64,000 nucleotides of DNA from Agapetus fuscipes (GCA_951799405.1 OX637333.1:17049960-17113959); one strand, 5' to 3'; numbered from the stretch's first letter, positions 36,501 to 39,459 are shown. A program made the numbers and translations. The notes: generated by a model not told the origin, from the letters alone.

Positions 36501-37529
36501 AACACCCACCCACTTTCTCCTCTCTAAATAAATATGCATTCCTTTCTAACAATACCTACCTACTTAAAAAACCCACTTTCTCTTCCCAAAATGTATTTGT
36601 TCTAACCCTTGTATTTTAATTAGGCAGTATAACTCATATGTGAAAATAAAAACTATGTGTTTTTTAAATAAAAAAGATTTTTAATTATTAAATTAAAAAT
36701 GAATTTTCACTCGGTGAATGTGCAAACATTAGAAAATTTAGATACTTAAGTTAAGTTTTCTGCGTCATCATTTCTGTCGTTAAGTTTTACCTTGCAAGTA
36801 AATAAAACCGAGTAATTATCTTTCTGTGTTTTCTTCTCCAACTTATCACAGCAATAGTAACAACAATAAATCATTGGCTGTCGCAGGCCAGATTGATGAC
36901 AATAAATCATTGGCTGTCGCAGGCCAGATTGATGACAATAAATCATTGGCTGTCGCGGGCGAGGATTGATGACACTGGCGGGCCGGATTAGGCCCGCGGG
37001 CCGTAGTTGGAGACCCCTGATCTAAGGCAGCGGATTTTTTCCCGCGAAGATTGAAATAGCGTGCCTACCCCCCCTTCCCTCTGGTTTGAATTACCAACTG
37101 AACTTTTTATTAGCCAAATGTAACGCAATTGGTTAGTATTTACCTGAAATATATAATGTTCTCGGGTCCCGAGTAGCTGGGCTCTGGCAACACCAGCCCG
37201 CACAGCACAAATATAATCCCAAAAACGATTCCTAACCTCACATCCGCGTAAAACCACAGAATTAAATTGGCTATCTTCGTGTAAATAAAGCTGGCGGTCA
37301 AATAGTTAATCATGGTGACGCTCCCAGCTTTTCTGGTGCGAATAGCCACGACAATAATCAAGAAAAACAATATCTCCGTCTCCCTGCCGTTGAGTTCGCA
37401 TTCTACCTGGGGAAACACAAAGCTGCAAATAGGCTGACACCTTTTGCAAATTATGTATGAAACACTAAGTATCATGTTGATCCAGTAATACGGCTTCAAC
37501 AGCAGAATGAGATCCTTTTTAAACGCCAT
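428..37529 (-). CDS. TMX2: TMX2-like thioredoxin-related transmembrane protein, 4 exons spanning 37 kb
   Basis: Four minus-strand exons (37529-37144, 20698-20528, 9489-9355, 536-428) join with compatible phases into about 266 residues; human TMX2 is about 296. Every junction splits a codon after its second base, and all introns are GT-AG. The product resembles TMX2, an ER/mitochondria-contact membrane protein of the PDI superfamily: an N-terminal multi-span hydrophobic half (exon 1), then a thioredoxin-like fold (exons 2-3) with W-H-P-A-C (residues 154-158) where a CxxC would sit and a cis-proline in R-Q-L-P (Pro206). The first active-site Cys is absent, as in vertebrate TMX2 (S-N-D-C), so classical oxidoreductase activity is unlikely. 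The C-terminus K-P-K-A-E fits a KxKxx ER-retrieval signal. Family assignment rests on remembered similarity along the full length; exon structure is read directly. Introns are filled with transposons. Confidence 0.9.
709..1300 (-). mobile_element. RTE-type LINE 3' end, 5'-truncated, with tail module
   Basis: Positions 1079-1300 (minus) match the last codons of the RTE ORF seen at 32656-33445 and 42399-43150. Then comes a 3' UTR (945-1078) and the common tail module (709-944) starting CCTTGACTTATAGG. It sits in TMX2 intron 3 in the gene's orientation. Identity to the 33-kb and 43-kb copies is high by eye. Confidence 0.75.
1301..1640 (+). pseudogene. CR1/Jockey-like LINE ORF2 fragment (linker upstream of RT)
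   Basis: An open frame reads D-D-N-S-T-N-V-N-A-A-W, H-V-P-M-T-R-K-K and K-P-W-I-D-S-D-I, then charged helices (K-A-K-L-W-H-K-Y-R). This is typical of the segment between endonuclease and reverse transcriptase in CR1/Jockey-superfamily LINEs. It begins abruptly at the RTE fragment boundary and loses similarity near 1640, so it is a fragment. Confidence 0.55.
1895..2190 (-). pseudogene. CR1-like LINE 3' ORF end fragment
   Basis: The minus frame 2179-1904 resembles the C-terminal part of the LINE ORF at 23734-24063 (K-I-V-N-N-T-I-D-S-P-D-L-L against K-V-I-N-G-L-I-D-S-P-T-L-L). Related DNA occurs at 50455-50735 and 58760-58990. No reverse transcriptase remains. Confidence 0.5.
2190..2530 (+). 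repeat. Dispersed repeat E, copy 1 (~340 bp)
   Basis: Begins near GGGTATACGAGACTTTAAGA. A near-full inverted copy lies at 57455-57797 and a partial copy at 28972-29135. It contains GCTCTTAGCGAGCG and a short inverted repeat, but no ORF. Probably a MITE-like non-autonomous element. Confidence 0.6.
2613..3066 (+). repeat. 5' LTR of the DEK-carrying element
   Basis: 454 bp, TG...CA ends. It contains a TATA-like CGCTATAAGAAGGG followed about 30 bp on by GAGTCAGTC (initiator-like), and AATAAA signals in its 3' half. The sequence is the same as 5229-5682 as far as I can read. Confidence 0.9.
3522..5228 (+). CDS. Gag-like SAP domain fused to DEK-like chromatin protein
   Basis: A 568-codon frame starting MAKVNIKDLKVYELKNELLE. 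Residues about 5-45 form a SAP-type helix-extended-loop-helix, and residues 60-95 (F-K-T-K-M-A-A-N-F, K-E-E-M) look like gag N-termini of insect LTR elements. Residues about 100-230 are a highly charged D/E/K linker with basic blocks (K-K-K-P-A-P-K-K-K). Residues about 232-335 (G-R-G-I-P-I-D-H-I-P, L-Y-N-Q-L-C-R, F-K-G-Y-E-F-E-K-D, L-C-K-K-L-G-L-D) match the DEK SAP-box region. Then follow G-Y-S-N-E-E-Y-E and an S/D-rich stretch like DEK C-terminal parts. No introns. GC content rises sharply from about 4000 to 5090 compared with the flanks. After about 4860 an acidic S-E-S-E-D-E-S-E-S-E-N run lies in another frame, so the C-terminal third is probably frameshifted. The DEK assignment is by family memory. 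Confidence 0.75.
   Translation: MAKVNIKDLKVYELKNELLERDLETSGGKATLQARLMEALEQSGEDPAYFVMASGGDRERAVEEFKTKMAANFKSLREDLAGWKEEMAKNLALKMSVDTDSVKLSDNQDDKKADMSTEDESSQKLGKGDLKAKNNGQLKAEDSADSKDDKDDVKSAENGKSDSAEVKADKDAKEETDAKEEDEDAKDKKGKAKKANSVKKKPAPKKKAEEAVEEAPKKKKAVEPPVPVPAGRGIPIDHIPDVEVAISRFKMEDLKFLYNQLCRTNLIKRNKKKFKGYEFEKDTPEHKAKLEEVQKLEPKQLRTLCKKLGLDKRGAPTELASRVVGFLLLPKQASSHARGLMKERPVTDRGEATGGRPRRSAAAIVKRGYSNEEYETDPETKVRGPKVSRDDLGDSDGSYNPSGSGQEADSDFDPSVREGGAPSRRRRAPARRGSAKQSKQKGRPKHGAAGSHSASQRTRARVRTSLPSRRAAPTTKDSDPLTPASKRGLGAVAARGRKAVPPAKERRPCRPPRGKHPPPHQPAMTGKTLRGKFRGTSFFLTTGCNCGSNCPYLLKEKTVPGRNSLRGG
5192..5226 (+). other. Hairpin plus polypurine tract before the 3' LTR
   Basis: A perfect inverted repeat GACTGTTCC-GGGGC-GGAACAGTC (5192-5214) is followed by AAGGGGGGGATA, the likely plus-strand priming tract, ending 2 bp before the LTR. 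A similar hairpin lies next to the antisense LTR at 63827-63873, so it is a conserved part of this LTR family. Confidence 0.7.
5229..5682 (+). repeat. 3' LTR of the DEK-carrying element
   Basis: Same 454-bp sequence as 2613-3066. It ends CGTAACA at 5682 and is followed by ATATATAA. Confidence 0.9.
5683..7160. other. No recognised gene; AT-rich with one unidentified ORF
   Basis: About 5815-5960 carries several GCGGGAAAC/GTGTAAACTCG-type short repeats. An 84-codon ORF at 6417-6671 (+) has Cys/His residues near its end (C-A-T-P-C, H-C-R-E-Y) but no family I recognise. Otherwise no structure seen. Confidence 0.3.
7165..7410 (-). repeat. tRNA-headed SINE (family 3), minus copy
   Basis: On the minus strand a tRNA-like head has GGTTTAGCGTAATCAG (A-box-like) and GGGTTCGATCC (B box). 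The body at 7325-7410 contains GAGGCGCTATCCTATTTTTA, the inverse of the AAAATAGGATAGCGCC motif in the 13-kb copies. Confidence 0.55.
7524..7640 (-). repeat. Tail-module fragment
   Basis: Diverged copy with GTTGCAAAGATAT, CATTCCCACAAGCAGAC and CGCGCTTACACATGC, the inner half of the RTE tail module. Confidence 0.6.
7865..7975 (+). repeat. tRNA-like SINE head with T tail
   Basis: GGCGTGGGCTAGCGGTAATG (A-box-like) and CCCGGGTTCGGGCC (B-box-like) are followed by a run of about 25 T. No closing acceptor stem, so it is a retroposon head rather than a tRNA gene. Confidence 0.5.
8230..8459 (-). repeat. RTE tail module, standalone copy
   Basis: Runs from the TTGCATTCC...AGACAGG side to CTATAAGTCAAGG at 8459, the usual fixed 5' end of the module, with no LINE sequence attached. 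Confidence 0.7.
8484..8580 (-). repeat. RTE tail module fragment
   Basis: Starts TTTAAGTTGCAAAGATATG and keeps CATTCCCACAAGCAGAC. It is truncated after about 100 bp. Confidence 0.6.
8690..8741 (+). repeat. GC-rich double-hairpin module, copy 1
   Basis: AAATGTTAAGGGGTTGGGCT leads into GCTGC-GTA-GCAGC and GGGGC-GTA-GCCCC, ending CTAGTA. An inverted, slightly diverged copy lies at 10045-10105. The two face each other across TMX2 exon 3. The CTAG end after a hairpin recalls Helitron 3' termini, but no Helitron body is seen. Confidence 0.5.
9164..9343 (-). repeat. RTE tail module abutting TMX2 exon 3 donor
   Basis: Copy with AAGTTGCAACGACATAT to GGGGTGACATT, truncated at 9343, ten bases from the exon 3 splice donor (GT at 9354-9353). 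Confidence 0.7.
9355..9489 (-). CDS. TMX2: TMX2 exon 3 (cis-proline half of thioredoxin fold)
   Basis: This 135-bp exon has acceptor TTCCCTAG (9490-9491) and donor CAGAA|GTGAGT (9355/9354). It encodes Y-P-E-A-A-A-K-Y-G, S-R-Q-L-P-T (cis-Pro loop) and G-K-E-V-M-R-R-P-Q, matching the conserved T-K-Q-L-P-T and G-K-E-A-M-R-R-P-Q region of TMX2. An RTE-tail repeat copy ends only about 10 bp downstream of the donor, and repeats flank the exon on both sides. Confidence 0.9.
9590..10030. repeat. Diverged RTE LINE 3' fragments in both orientations
   Basis: 9590-9715 (+) resembles the RTE C-terminal DNA (GATGGTTTGGACATGTAGAAAGAATGG-like). 9716-9800 is another repeat also found at 63145-63220. 9830-10030 (-) is an RTE 3' end with CTTGCATACTTCTTTCAT, preceded by (CTTGT)n. 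Confidence 0.55.
10045..10105 (-). repeat. GC-rich double-hairpin module, copy 2
   Basis: Inverse of 8690-8741 with a few changes (GCGTAACAGC, GGGGCGGAGCC). See copy 1. Confidence 0.5.
10262..10430 (+). repeat. RTE LINE 3' end fragment
   Basis: The frame matches RTE C-termini (K-W-N-L-Q, N-K-R-T-V-C-M-K-K, M-K-K-V-C-K-D-R-E-K-W-R) and ends in GGAGGTACCGGCCACCCC. Confidence 0.6.
10729..12861 (-). mobile_element. Tigger/pogo DNA transposon, TA target duplication
   Basis: 2133 bp with terminal inverted repeats CAGTAGAGCCT(T/C)GATAATCCG at 10729 and ending 12861, flanked by TA on both sides. Inner GTTCGGATTATAG repeats lie near each end. It encodes a frameshifted transposase on the minus strand and has inserted into a tail-module repeat. 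Confidence 0.88.
11095..12725 (-). pseudogene. Tigger-like transposase, frameshifted
   Basis: Two overlapping minus frames (12725-11775 and 11778-11095) make one Tigger/Jerky-type transposase. It has a psq-like helix-turn-helix (K-H-K-T-L-T-I-A-E-K-C, Y-G-V-G-K-S-T-I), then a CENP-B-type domain (W-F-L-E-Q-R-R-R, G-W-L-D-N-F-K-K-R-H-G-I), then a DDE domain with N-A-D-E-S-G, L-L-L-L-D and Q-P-M-D-Q. The frame breaks right after L-L-L-L-D near 11797, where a short deletion (3n+1 bases) has removed most of the usual N-A-P-x-H motif, so catalysis should be lost. A better start than 12725 is the internal Met of M-V-P-T-P-K-R-K, as in the family. Confidence 0.85.
13030..13260 (+). repeat. tRNA-headed SINE family 3, copy 1
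   Basis: Body AATAAATATTTGCTTCAAAA then TAGGATAGCGCC. A degenerate tRNA-like stretch TCCCGGTAGCTCAACACGCT follows, ending near AAGACGCATG. Confidence 0.55.
13280..13390 (+). repeat. RTE tail-module fragment
   Basis: ATGAATCTCAAATGATACAT-like and AATGTTACATATCTTGGCAAC pieces of the common tail module. Diverged. Confidence 0.45.
13430..13645 (+). repeat. tRNA-headed SINE family 3, copy 2
   Basis: Body AATAAATATTTGCTTAAAAA and TAGGATAGCGCC, then CACGGTAGCTTACGCGCGTA and B box GGTTCGAATCC. Confidence 0.6.
13775..13960 (+). repeat. tRNA-headed SINE family 3, copy 3
   Basis: AAAATAGGATAGCGCCCC, then GCGTGGCCTAGTTGGTCAAG (A box) and TGGTTCGAATCCCGG (B box). The most tRNA-like head here, but acceptor arms do not pair. 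Confidence 0.6.
14435..16219 (-). pseudogene. RTE LINE reverse transcriptase and C-terminal domain
   Basis: Frames 16219-15251 and 15229-14435 are the same frame broken by one in-frame stop after F-D-S-V-D-R-C-M-L. Reverse-transcriptase motifs: G-K-A-A-S-T-D-G, V-P-I-Y-K-G-K-G-D, C-R-N-F-R-P-I-S-L-L, F-V-D-L-E-R-A-F-D, G-V-G-Q-G-C-V-M-S-P, and the catalytic Y-A-D-D (L-L-Y-A-D-D-A). Then the conserved Y-L-G-S, L-Y-G-S-E-S-W and M-R-W-F block of RTE C-termini. A further frameshift near 16180-16215 separates it from the endonuclease frame. Confidence 0.85.
16167..16554 (-). pseudogene. RTE LINE endonuclease, C-terminal part
   Basis: Reads F-A-T-N-T-W-F-K-H, T-W, R-T-I-I-D-Y-I-C-V-D, then T-D-H-Y-L-L. 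These are the apurinic-like endonuclease motifs (N-T-W, I-D-Y, S-T-D-H). The upstream half lies beyond the 16555-17967 insertion, and removing the insertion plus one ACAT copy brings both halves into one frame. Confidence 0.85.
17028..17449. mobile_element. Nested MITE, TA target duplication
   Basis: Inverted ends AGGCCCGGTAT (17028) and ATATCGGGCCT (to 17449), flanked by TA at 17026-17027 and 17450-17451. GTTAACTAAAA occurs near both ends. It sits inside the 1413-bp element. Mariner-type target, no ORF. Confidence 0.7.
17838..17899 (-). repeat. SINE family 2 tail fragment
   Basis: AAAAACGCAACTAAGCTACA then CCGCGTTATCCCCGAAGGGG, matching the 3' end of the complete minus copy at 22964-23336. 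Confidence 0.65.
17917..18432 (-). pseudogene. RTE LINE endonuclease, N-terminal part
   Basis: Frame with V-M-C-M-T-E-I-K-M (the catalytic Glu strand), G-V-G-V-I-L-S-E-R-A, V-A-C-Y-A-P-V and L-L-G-D-M-N-G-W-V-G, i.e. the exonuclease/endonuclease/phosphatase fold. An AT-rich patch at 18450-18550 disrupts the region between the A-T-W-N-V-R start and this frame. Confidence 0.82.
18578..18934 (-). pseudogene. Possible RTE LINE N-terminal region
   Basis: A 118-codon minus frame rich in Arg/Lys (R-R-P-R-G-R-R-G-G-K-N-D-R-R) directly upstream of the A-T-W-N-V-R endonuclease start. It could be the 5' part of the LINE ORF or its leader. I do not recognise a domain. Confidence 0.35.
18936..19329. other. 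No recognised feature
   Basis: AT-rich intronic DNA with a small GC-rich patch at 19145-19205 (GGCGCCAGCGACAAGG). No gene or repeat identified. Confidence 0.3.
19405..19525 (+). repeat. tRNA-headed SINE family 1
   Basis: GGTCCGTAGCTCAGTGGTAA (A box) and GGTTCGATTCCCGGCGGAGC (B box), then a body with ATACCATTTATATTTTCAAA. Inverse copies at 30390-30484 and 57116-57225. Confidence 0.7.
19638..19835 (+). repeat. tRNA-headed SINE family 2
   Basis: GGTCGATAGCTCAATTGGTA (A box), AGGGTTCGATC (B box), then GGTTTACTCAGCCTTCACAA and GGCCGGCCCCCTTACCTGTA. A complete copy on the other strand is at 22964-23336. Confidence 0.7.
20528..20698 (-). CDS. TMX2: TMX2 exon 2 (thioredoxin fold, active-site region)
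   Basis: This 171-bp exon (1 + 56 codons + 2 bases) has acceptor TTATGCAG at 20699-20700 and donor GGAAG|GTTACA at 20528/20527. It encodes G-C-Q-G-M-T-E-E, then W-L-V-A-F-Y-T-A-W-H-P-A-C-V, then F-G-K-M-D-V-G, the typical beta1-alpha1-beta2 region of a thioredoxin domain. Using the acceptor two bases further in would give a frame without thioredoxin similarity, so 20698 was chosen. The donor GTTACA is a weaker consensus than the others. Confidence 0.9.
20867..20902 (+). repeat. hAT 5' terminus fragment (target of the 16-kb hAT)
   Basis: CAGGCTTGTCCAACATACGG is a typical Charlie-type hAT end. It continues into the ATCTAAGG target duplication. The matching right end is not seen. Confidence 0.45.
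21034..21633 (+). pseudogene. LINE reverse-transcriptase C-terminal fragment
   Basis: Frame with Y-R-Y-L-G-C-V-V-N, F-P-I-A-L-Y-G-M-E-G-W-T, R-K-M-L-R-I-S-W-R-D-R-V-T-N and G-R-R-R-T-S-W-L-K-N-L. This is the conserved C-terminal block of RTE/BovB-like or related LINEs, different from the main RTE family here. It is 5'-truncated, preceded by a short GGGATGTGCAC tandem repeat, and ends in a (GAA)n tail at 21647-21665. Confidence 0.75.
21797..24126 (+). pseudogene. CR1/Jockey-like LINE ORF2 with poly(A), interrupted by a SINE
   Basis: Reverse transcriptase in three pieces. 21797-22963 has K-A-A-G-P-D-K-I-P-P, V-R-N-Y-R-P-I-S-I-L-S, Y-T-D-F-S-K-A-F-D, S-G-V-P-Q-G-S-N-L-G-P and catalytic L-L-Y-A-D-D. 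23344-23730 has the thumb and C-terminal part with Y-A-V-E-V-W-T-P-H-Q. 23734-24063 follows one in-frame TAG. A 3' UTR with GTGCACTGTAATTAGGGC and A18 ends at 24126. A SINE (22964-23336) with a 7-bp CTTCTTA duplication splits the first two pieces. No endonuclease is present, so it is 5'-truncated. Confidence 0.85.
22964..23336 (-). repeat. tRNA-headed SINE family 2, complete, inside the CR1-like LINE
   Basis: On the minus strand: head GATAGCTCAGGTGGTAGAGT with B box GGGTTCGAATCCCACC, body with GGTTTACTCAGCC, tail CGACCCCTTCGGGGATAACG to a T run. Flanked by CTTCTTA (22957-22963 and 23337-23343). Confidence 0.8.
24128..24340 (+). repeat. Possible LTR fragment
   Basis: TATAAAAAGGC at about 24222, then GCGAGTCAGTC 25 bp on and AATAAAG. 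This is the same layout as the DEK element LTR (TATA-like box, GAGTCAGTC, AATAAA). The ends are not defined and no partner LTR is seen nearby. Confidence 0.35.
24590..25547 (-). repeat. Direct repeat A (~955 bp), possible LTR
   Basis: Near-identical to 31645-32598, same orientation. On the minus strand it begins TGTCAGGTAGCTAGC and has TATAAAAGGCGTCGACC (about 25272-25288). The sequence before it on the minus strand (GAGCGGGAA) could be a polypurine tract. A 120-codon frame (25198-24836) is conserved in both copies because the DNA is, and has no recognised domain. LTR status is unproven since the distal end and target duplication are unclear. Confidence 0.5.
25548..26760. other. No recognised gene
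   Basis: AT-rich DNA between direct repeat A and the hairpin array. A short tandem repeat of GAAGTACAGG.TATACATAT units lies at 26380-26440. I see no coding signal. Confidence 0.3.
26762..27781. repeat. Array of about 20 distinct short perfect hairpins
   Basis: Consecutive small inverted repeats with different stems, e.g. ATACTGC/GCAGTAT (26762-26781), AAGTCC/GGACTT with loop CGTC (27108-27123), AAGTCT/AGACTT with CGTA (27125-27140), CAACGC/GCGTTG (27142-27159), CAATCC/GGATTG with CGTT (27161-27176), CACAATC/GATTGTG (27229-27248), AAGACGT/ACGTCTT (27312-27332), CACCTT/AAGGTG (27363-27378), CCAAGTTTT/AAAACTTGG (27465-27486). Loops are often CGTN or contain CTCC. No known element explains it. 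Confidence 0.7.
28184..28520 (-). pseudogene. Ty3/gypsy-like integrase core fragment
   Basis: Minus frames contain V-V-D-V-F-T-K (first catalytic Asp strand), then after a frameshift F-P-L-K-Y-V-T-A-A-A, G-M-P-R-S-V-V-C-D-N-G-K-Q (second Asp) and F-L-K-M-Y-G. These are retroviral-type integrase motifs. The Glu-containing part is missing. It could belong to an LTR element bounded by direct repeats A and B, which have the same orientation. Confidence 0.6.
28972..29135 (+). repeat. Dispersed repeat E, partial copy
   Basis: Matches 2190-2330 (ATTAATATCGGGACTAAAGA) and then diverges. Confidence 0.6.
29136..29974. other. No recognised feature
   Basis: AT-rich. Short repeats of GCAGTAAGTG/GGCAGTAAGTG at 29755-29880 and (TCTAA)n near 29960. 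No gene seen. Confidence 0.3.
29975..30560 (-). mobile_element. RTE LINE 3' end with tail module, SINE insertion
   Basis: Tail module 29987-30221, 3' UTR and C-terminal codons to 30378, then SINE family 1 (30390-30484), then RTE sequence resumes (CGTATACTTTCTTCGTCAGT) to about 30560. Confidence 0.65.
30390..30484 (-). repeat. tRNA-headed SINE family 1, minus copy
   Basis: GAAAATATAAATGGTATATT, then GTGCTCCGCCGGGATTCGAG, the inverse of the 19405 copy. It is truncated inside the head. Confidence 0.65.
31005..31540 (+). repeat. Dispersed repeat D, copy 1 (~530 bp)
   Basis: Inverted copy at 53447-53950. Shared landmarks: GTTGGGCGCGCTGACCTCTC at the end, TTAGGATTTATTCATAA, and TTTGGGTACTTTTTAAATAA. 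No ORF. MITE-like. Confidence 0.6.
31645..32598 (-). repeat. Direct repeat B (~955 bp), possible LTR
   Basis: Near-identical to 24590-25547 except for a few changes at the low-coordinate end (GGTGGCGCGC against GGTTGTGCGC). Flanked at 32599 by unrelated AT-rich DNA with an AATAAAG and (TTA)n tail. Confidence 0.5.
32656..33806 (+). mobile_element. RTE LINE 3' half, 5'-truncated
   Basis: The frame 32656-33445 covers the end of the reverse transcriptase to the stop (L-Y-G-S-E-A-W-T, R-W-F-G-H-L-E-R-M, G-R-G-R-P-R-K-V-W, M-K-E-V-C-K-D-R-K-K-W-R). Then a 120-bp 3' UTR and the tail module 33566-33806. The open frame suggests youth. Close relative of 42108-43504. Confidence 0.82.
34768..35136. mobile_element. 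TTAA-target MITE (piggyBac-like), 369 bp
   Basis: Flanked by TTAA (34764-34767, 35137-35140). Ends CCCTTAATTAGTCGCATG and its approximate inverse CATGCGAGTAATTAAGGC. Removing it with one TTAA restores the hAT transposase frame. It carries a nested piece with a hammerhead-like motif. Confidence 0.8.
34882..34925 (+). ncRNA. Hammerhead-ribozyme-like motif, copy 1
   Basis: Order: TTCTC, CTGAAGA, stem GTCGGC/GCTGAC around TACGTC, GAAA, CGTC, GAGAA. TTCTC can pair GAGAA (stem I), and GAAAC-GTC gives a minimal stem III with a GUC cleavage triplet, as in type I hammerheads of Penelope-like elements. One extra base between CTGAAGA and stem II is non-standard, so activity is uncertain. Confidence 0.5.
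35534..35723. mobile_element. 190-bp retroposed insertion with 15-bp target duplication
   Basis: AATGAAATTAATCTT occurs at 35519-35533 and 35724-35738. The insert holds a palindrome of about 50-bp arms (AATTGTATTAGGTTACGGGG against its inverse) and interrupts the hAT frame. Confidence 0.7.
36117..36600 (+). pseudogene. Penelope-like element GIY-YIG endonuclease fragment
   Basis: Frame 36147-36527 has G-V-Y-R-I-S-C-N-Q-C, Y-V-G-Q-T-S-R and R-I-N-E-H-K-R, then M-A-D-H-C. This is the GIY-YIG nuclease that follows the reverse transcriptase in Penelope-like elements. The reverse transcriptase itself is absent. It abuts the truncated end of the hAT transposase. Confidence 0.8.
36850..36972 (+). 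repeat. Tandem repeat, 3 x 36 bp
   Basis: Units start AATAAATCATTGGCTGTCGC and end GATTGATGAC. The third unit is diverged (GCGGGCGAGG). Subterminal in the 16-kb hAT. Confidence 0.8.
37144..37529 (-). CDS. TMX2: TMX2 exon 1 (start codon, membrane half)
   Basis: The start ATG is at 37529-37527 and opens M-A-F-K-K-D. The exon encodes residues 1-128 plus two bases of codon 129. Hydrophobic stretches lie near residues 12-28, 52-64, 78-93 and 97-113. The motif G-P-E-N-I-I-Y-F at the end matches the conserved G-P-E-Y-I-K-Y-F that links the membrane part to the thioredoxin domain in TMX2. The donor reads TTTCAG|GTAAAT at 37144/37143. No upstream in-frame extension is needed, since the N-terminus aligns with the family start. 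Confidence 0.88.
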
Positions 37530-37611
37530 TCTAGGAGAAATCTCCTAGGTTTTTGTTAATTAAAGTTATTTAGCGAATTGGATAATGGAGATGCTAACGT
37601 GATGCTAACCA
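37530..37611 (-). promoter_or_regulatory. TMX2 5' UTR / proximal promoter remnant
   Basis: Only 82 bp of non-repeat sequence separates the TMX2 ATG from a retroposon with a 13-bp target duplication. It contains a small inverted repeat (CTAGGAGA..TCTCCTAG) just upstream of the ATG. The original promoter probably continues beyond the insertion, at 38862 and above. No TATA box is obvious. Confidence 0.3.
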
Positions 37612-38848
37612 GACCCCGTTCACAAGTATTTTGCTACTGGTTACCCTGTTTTATAATTCGGAAGCCATATTGTAATCGATCTATGGTACGCGGAATGTAT
37701 GGTTATGAGGAAGGAGGAAGGGGAAGAGGTCGTTTTTTAAACTGAAATCAGAATGAGCGTAAATAAATTTGAATTAATAATTTATATTTACTGTTATTCA
37801 TGTAAAAAAAGAGTTTAAGAGCCAATAAACTTTATTTTGTTTAGTATTTATTAAATTGCTCATTTTTTATTAAAAAAAACTGATGAAAAAATATTTTATA
37901 ATGATGGTTGAACTGTGTGTAGGATTTGCGCAGCGATAACAGCCATAACCACCCCACACGCCTGCTTGGCGCCAGTCGGCCTCAAACGTCAAGCGGTCAA
38001 GCGTATTTGAAATTAACTGTTTTATTTTCACTATTATTGAAGAGTGCAGAGAGTAATGAAATCAAGAAGACTCCAGTGGCCGGACACGTAGCATGTGCAG
38101 AAGACTCCAGGATCATCAGAACTGTCTTGGATGGTGCCCCCTCAGGTGTTAATCACTTGGACGTCCAAGGATGCGGTGGGCAGAGAACGTCGAAGCCAAC
38201 GCCGAAGTTTTGGGAGTGAGGCGACCATGGAGGGAAGCAGCACAACGCAGAGTGGTGCAGGTGTCCCTGAGCCTTGAAGGCTGTCGGCTGATGAGCCGAA
38301 GAAAGTGAAATTAAAGTGTATAGATTTCATATTATAAATATTTCCGGTCCTCAGGCCATCATCAGGGGACAATCATCAGGGATCCAAAACTTTTGCAAGA
38401 AATAGTACAGAATGCCAGTGTCCTTGACAATATAGACAGGTGCCTATTTGATTGTTTACCTACTAAATTTATTTTTGCCATATCATTTGTGTTTATTACA
38501 TTGAGGTTTTTTTATTTATTTTTTTCTTTACACAGTGTGTATTTTTGTGATTGTATGACTAATCTTTCTAGAATAAATAAATATTGTGCAAAATACAAGT
38601 GTTTTATTTTGATAGCTTTAAAGCAATAATAATAATATTAATAAATAATATCATGGCAGATAATAATATATGATTATAGTGGTGTGAGTGTACCCGCGTG
38701 CCGCGTGTATAATACACACATGCATACAAGATCATAGTCCAATACGCAGAATGTATGGAAGGGAAGTAAGAAGGCGAGGAAGGGGGGTTTCGAAGTACGT
38801 ACCTACCCCTAAGCCATAGAGTAGCTTCTCTAAGTACCTATATACTCT
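37612..38848 (+). mobile_element. Retroposon H copy 1, upstream of TMX2
   Basis: About 1.24 kb flanked by a 13-bp duplication GTGATGCTAACCA (37599-37611, 38849-38861). Homologous to 47463-48667. Contains a broken LINE-type C-terminal frame (V-A-G-H-V, V-L-D-G-A-P) at 38070-38220 and an antisense hammerhead-like motif at 38341-38371. It is only 82 bp from the TMX2 ATG. Confidence 0.75.
38341..38371 (-). ncRNA. Hammerhead-like motif in retroposon H
   Basis: The minus strand reads CTGATGAT, GGCC-TGA-GGACC, GGAAAT. It resembles the CTGATGA / stem II / GAAA core with one extra base. The copy at 48182-48210 has lost the stem-II loop. Confidence 0.3.
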
Positions 38849-38929
38849 GTGATGCTAACCACAGCGATGCTAACATTGAGGTCACAGGGGGCAGGCTCCT
38901 GTCACTGGGAACTAGGGATGGGCAGAATA

Positions 38930-39060
38930 TATCGATATATCAAAAGTACCGATATTTTCTCTGAAAAATATCGATATTTTTCTCGATATTAGAAATATCG
39001 ATTAATCGATATTTCGATATTGTTTTTCAAGTAGCAAAATCGTATAAAAAACGATATTTT
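38930..39060. repeat. ATCGATAT-rich block
   Basis: Starts GGGATGGGCAGAATATATCG, a hAT-MITE-like end, followed by ten or so ATCGAT/CGATAT words. No matching right end found. Confidence 0.4.
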
Positions 39061-39252
39061 TTTGCAAATGTGACTTTATAGGTGGTTGTGTTTGGAAGCC
39101 AACATTTTTACGTAGCAAAATAAATATCTCCTCTTCCTCCCCCCCCCCCCCCATCGATGAGATTAGCAAAAACAATATTATCTTAGACCTTCCTTCTTTC
39201 TCGCAAATTTTGAACCCATTAACTAATTCTTATTTTTTTATTTATGTTTCAG

Positions 39253-39455
39253 AAATCGATTCTTCCAATTCCCACAATTTTCATCATACTTCCAGTCAGT
39301 CACTGAAAACGAGCAACCCCATAAAAATACCACCACGCCGTGAAAGCGAAACGTCGGCAGATAAAAAGTTGCAAATAGACCATTGTCTGACCTGCAATAA
39401 CACAGAAGGAATACATCAGATAAAGCAGATCATGAAAGTGAATGTGAAAGTGTAA
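39253..39455 (+). CDS. Possible terminal exon of an unidentified plus-strand gene
   Basis: Acceptor TTATGTTTCAG at 39242-39252, then an open frame E-I-D-S-S-N-S-H-N-F, K-I-P-P-R-R-E-S-E-T-S-A, C-L-T-C-N-N and a TAA at 39453. AATAAA signals follow near 39563. Polar composition resembles linkers of zinc-finger proteins. No matching upstream exon was found, so it may be chance or part of a repeat. Confidence 0.3.
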
Positions 39456-39459
39456 CATT

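Larger units (their letters stand above)
20903..37019 (+). mobile_element. hAT transposon, 16.1 kb including nested insertions, filling TMX2 intron 1
   Basis: Left end CAGGGGTCTCCAAACTTT (20903) and right end AGTTGGAGACCCCTG (to 37019) form terminal inverted repeats, flanked by the perfect 8-bp duplication ATCTAAGG at 20895-20902 and 37020-37027. Charlie-type ends and an 8-bp duplication define hAT. Inside on the plus strand is a BED/hAT transposase pseudogene (33818-36085). Everything else inside (LINEs 21.0-24.1 kb, LTR-like repeats, RTE at 32.7-33.8 kb, Penelope fragment) is nested. A 36-bp subterminal tandem repeat lies near the right end. Confidence 0.85.

Noticed and set aside
36746..36946. 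ORF with a repeated 12-residue motif
   Set aside because: It is the translation of the 3 x 36-bp tandem repeat on the opposite strand.
36850..36972. CRISPR-like array
   Set aside because: Contiguous tandem units without spacers in a eukaryotic transposon. No CRISPR array exists in the window.
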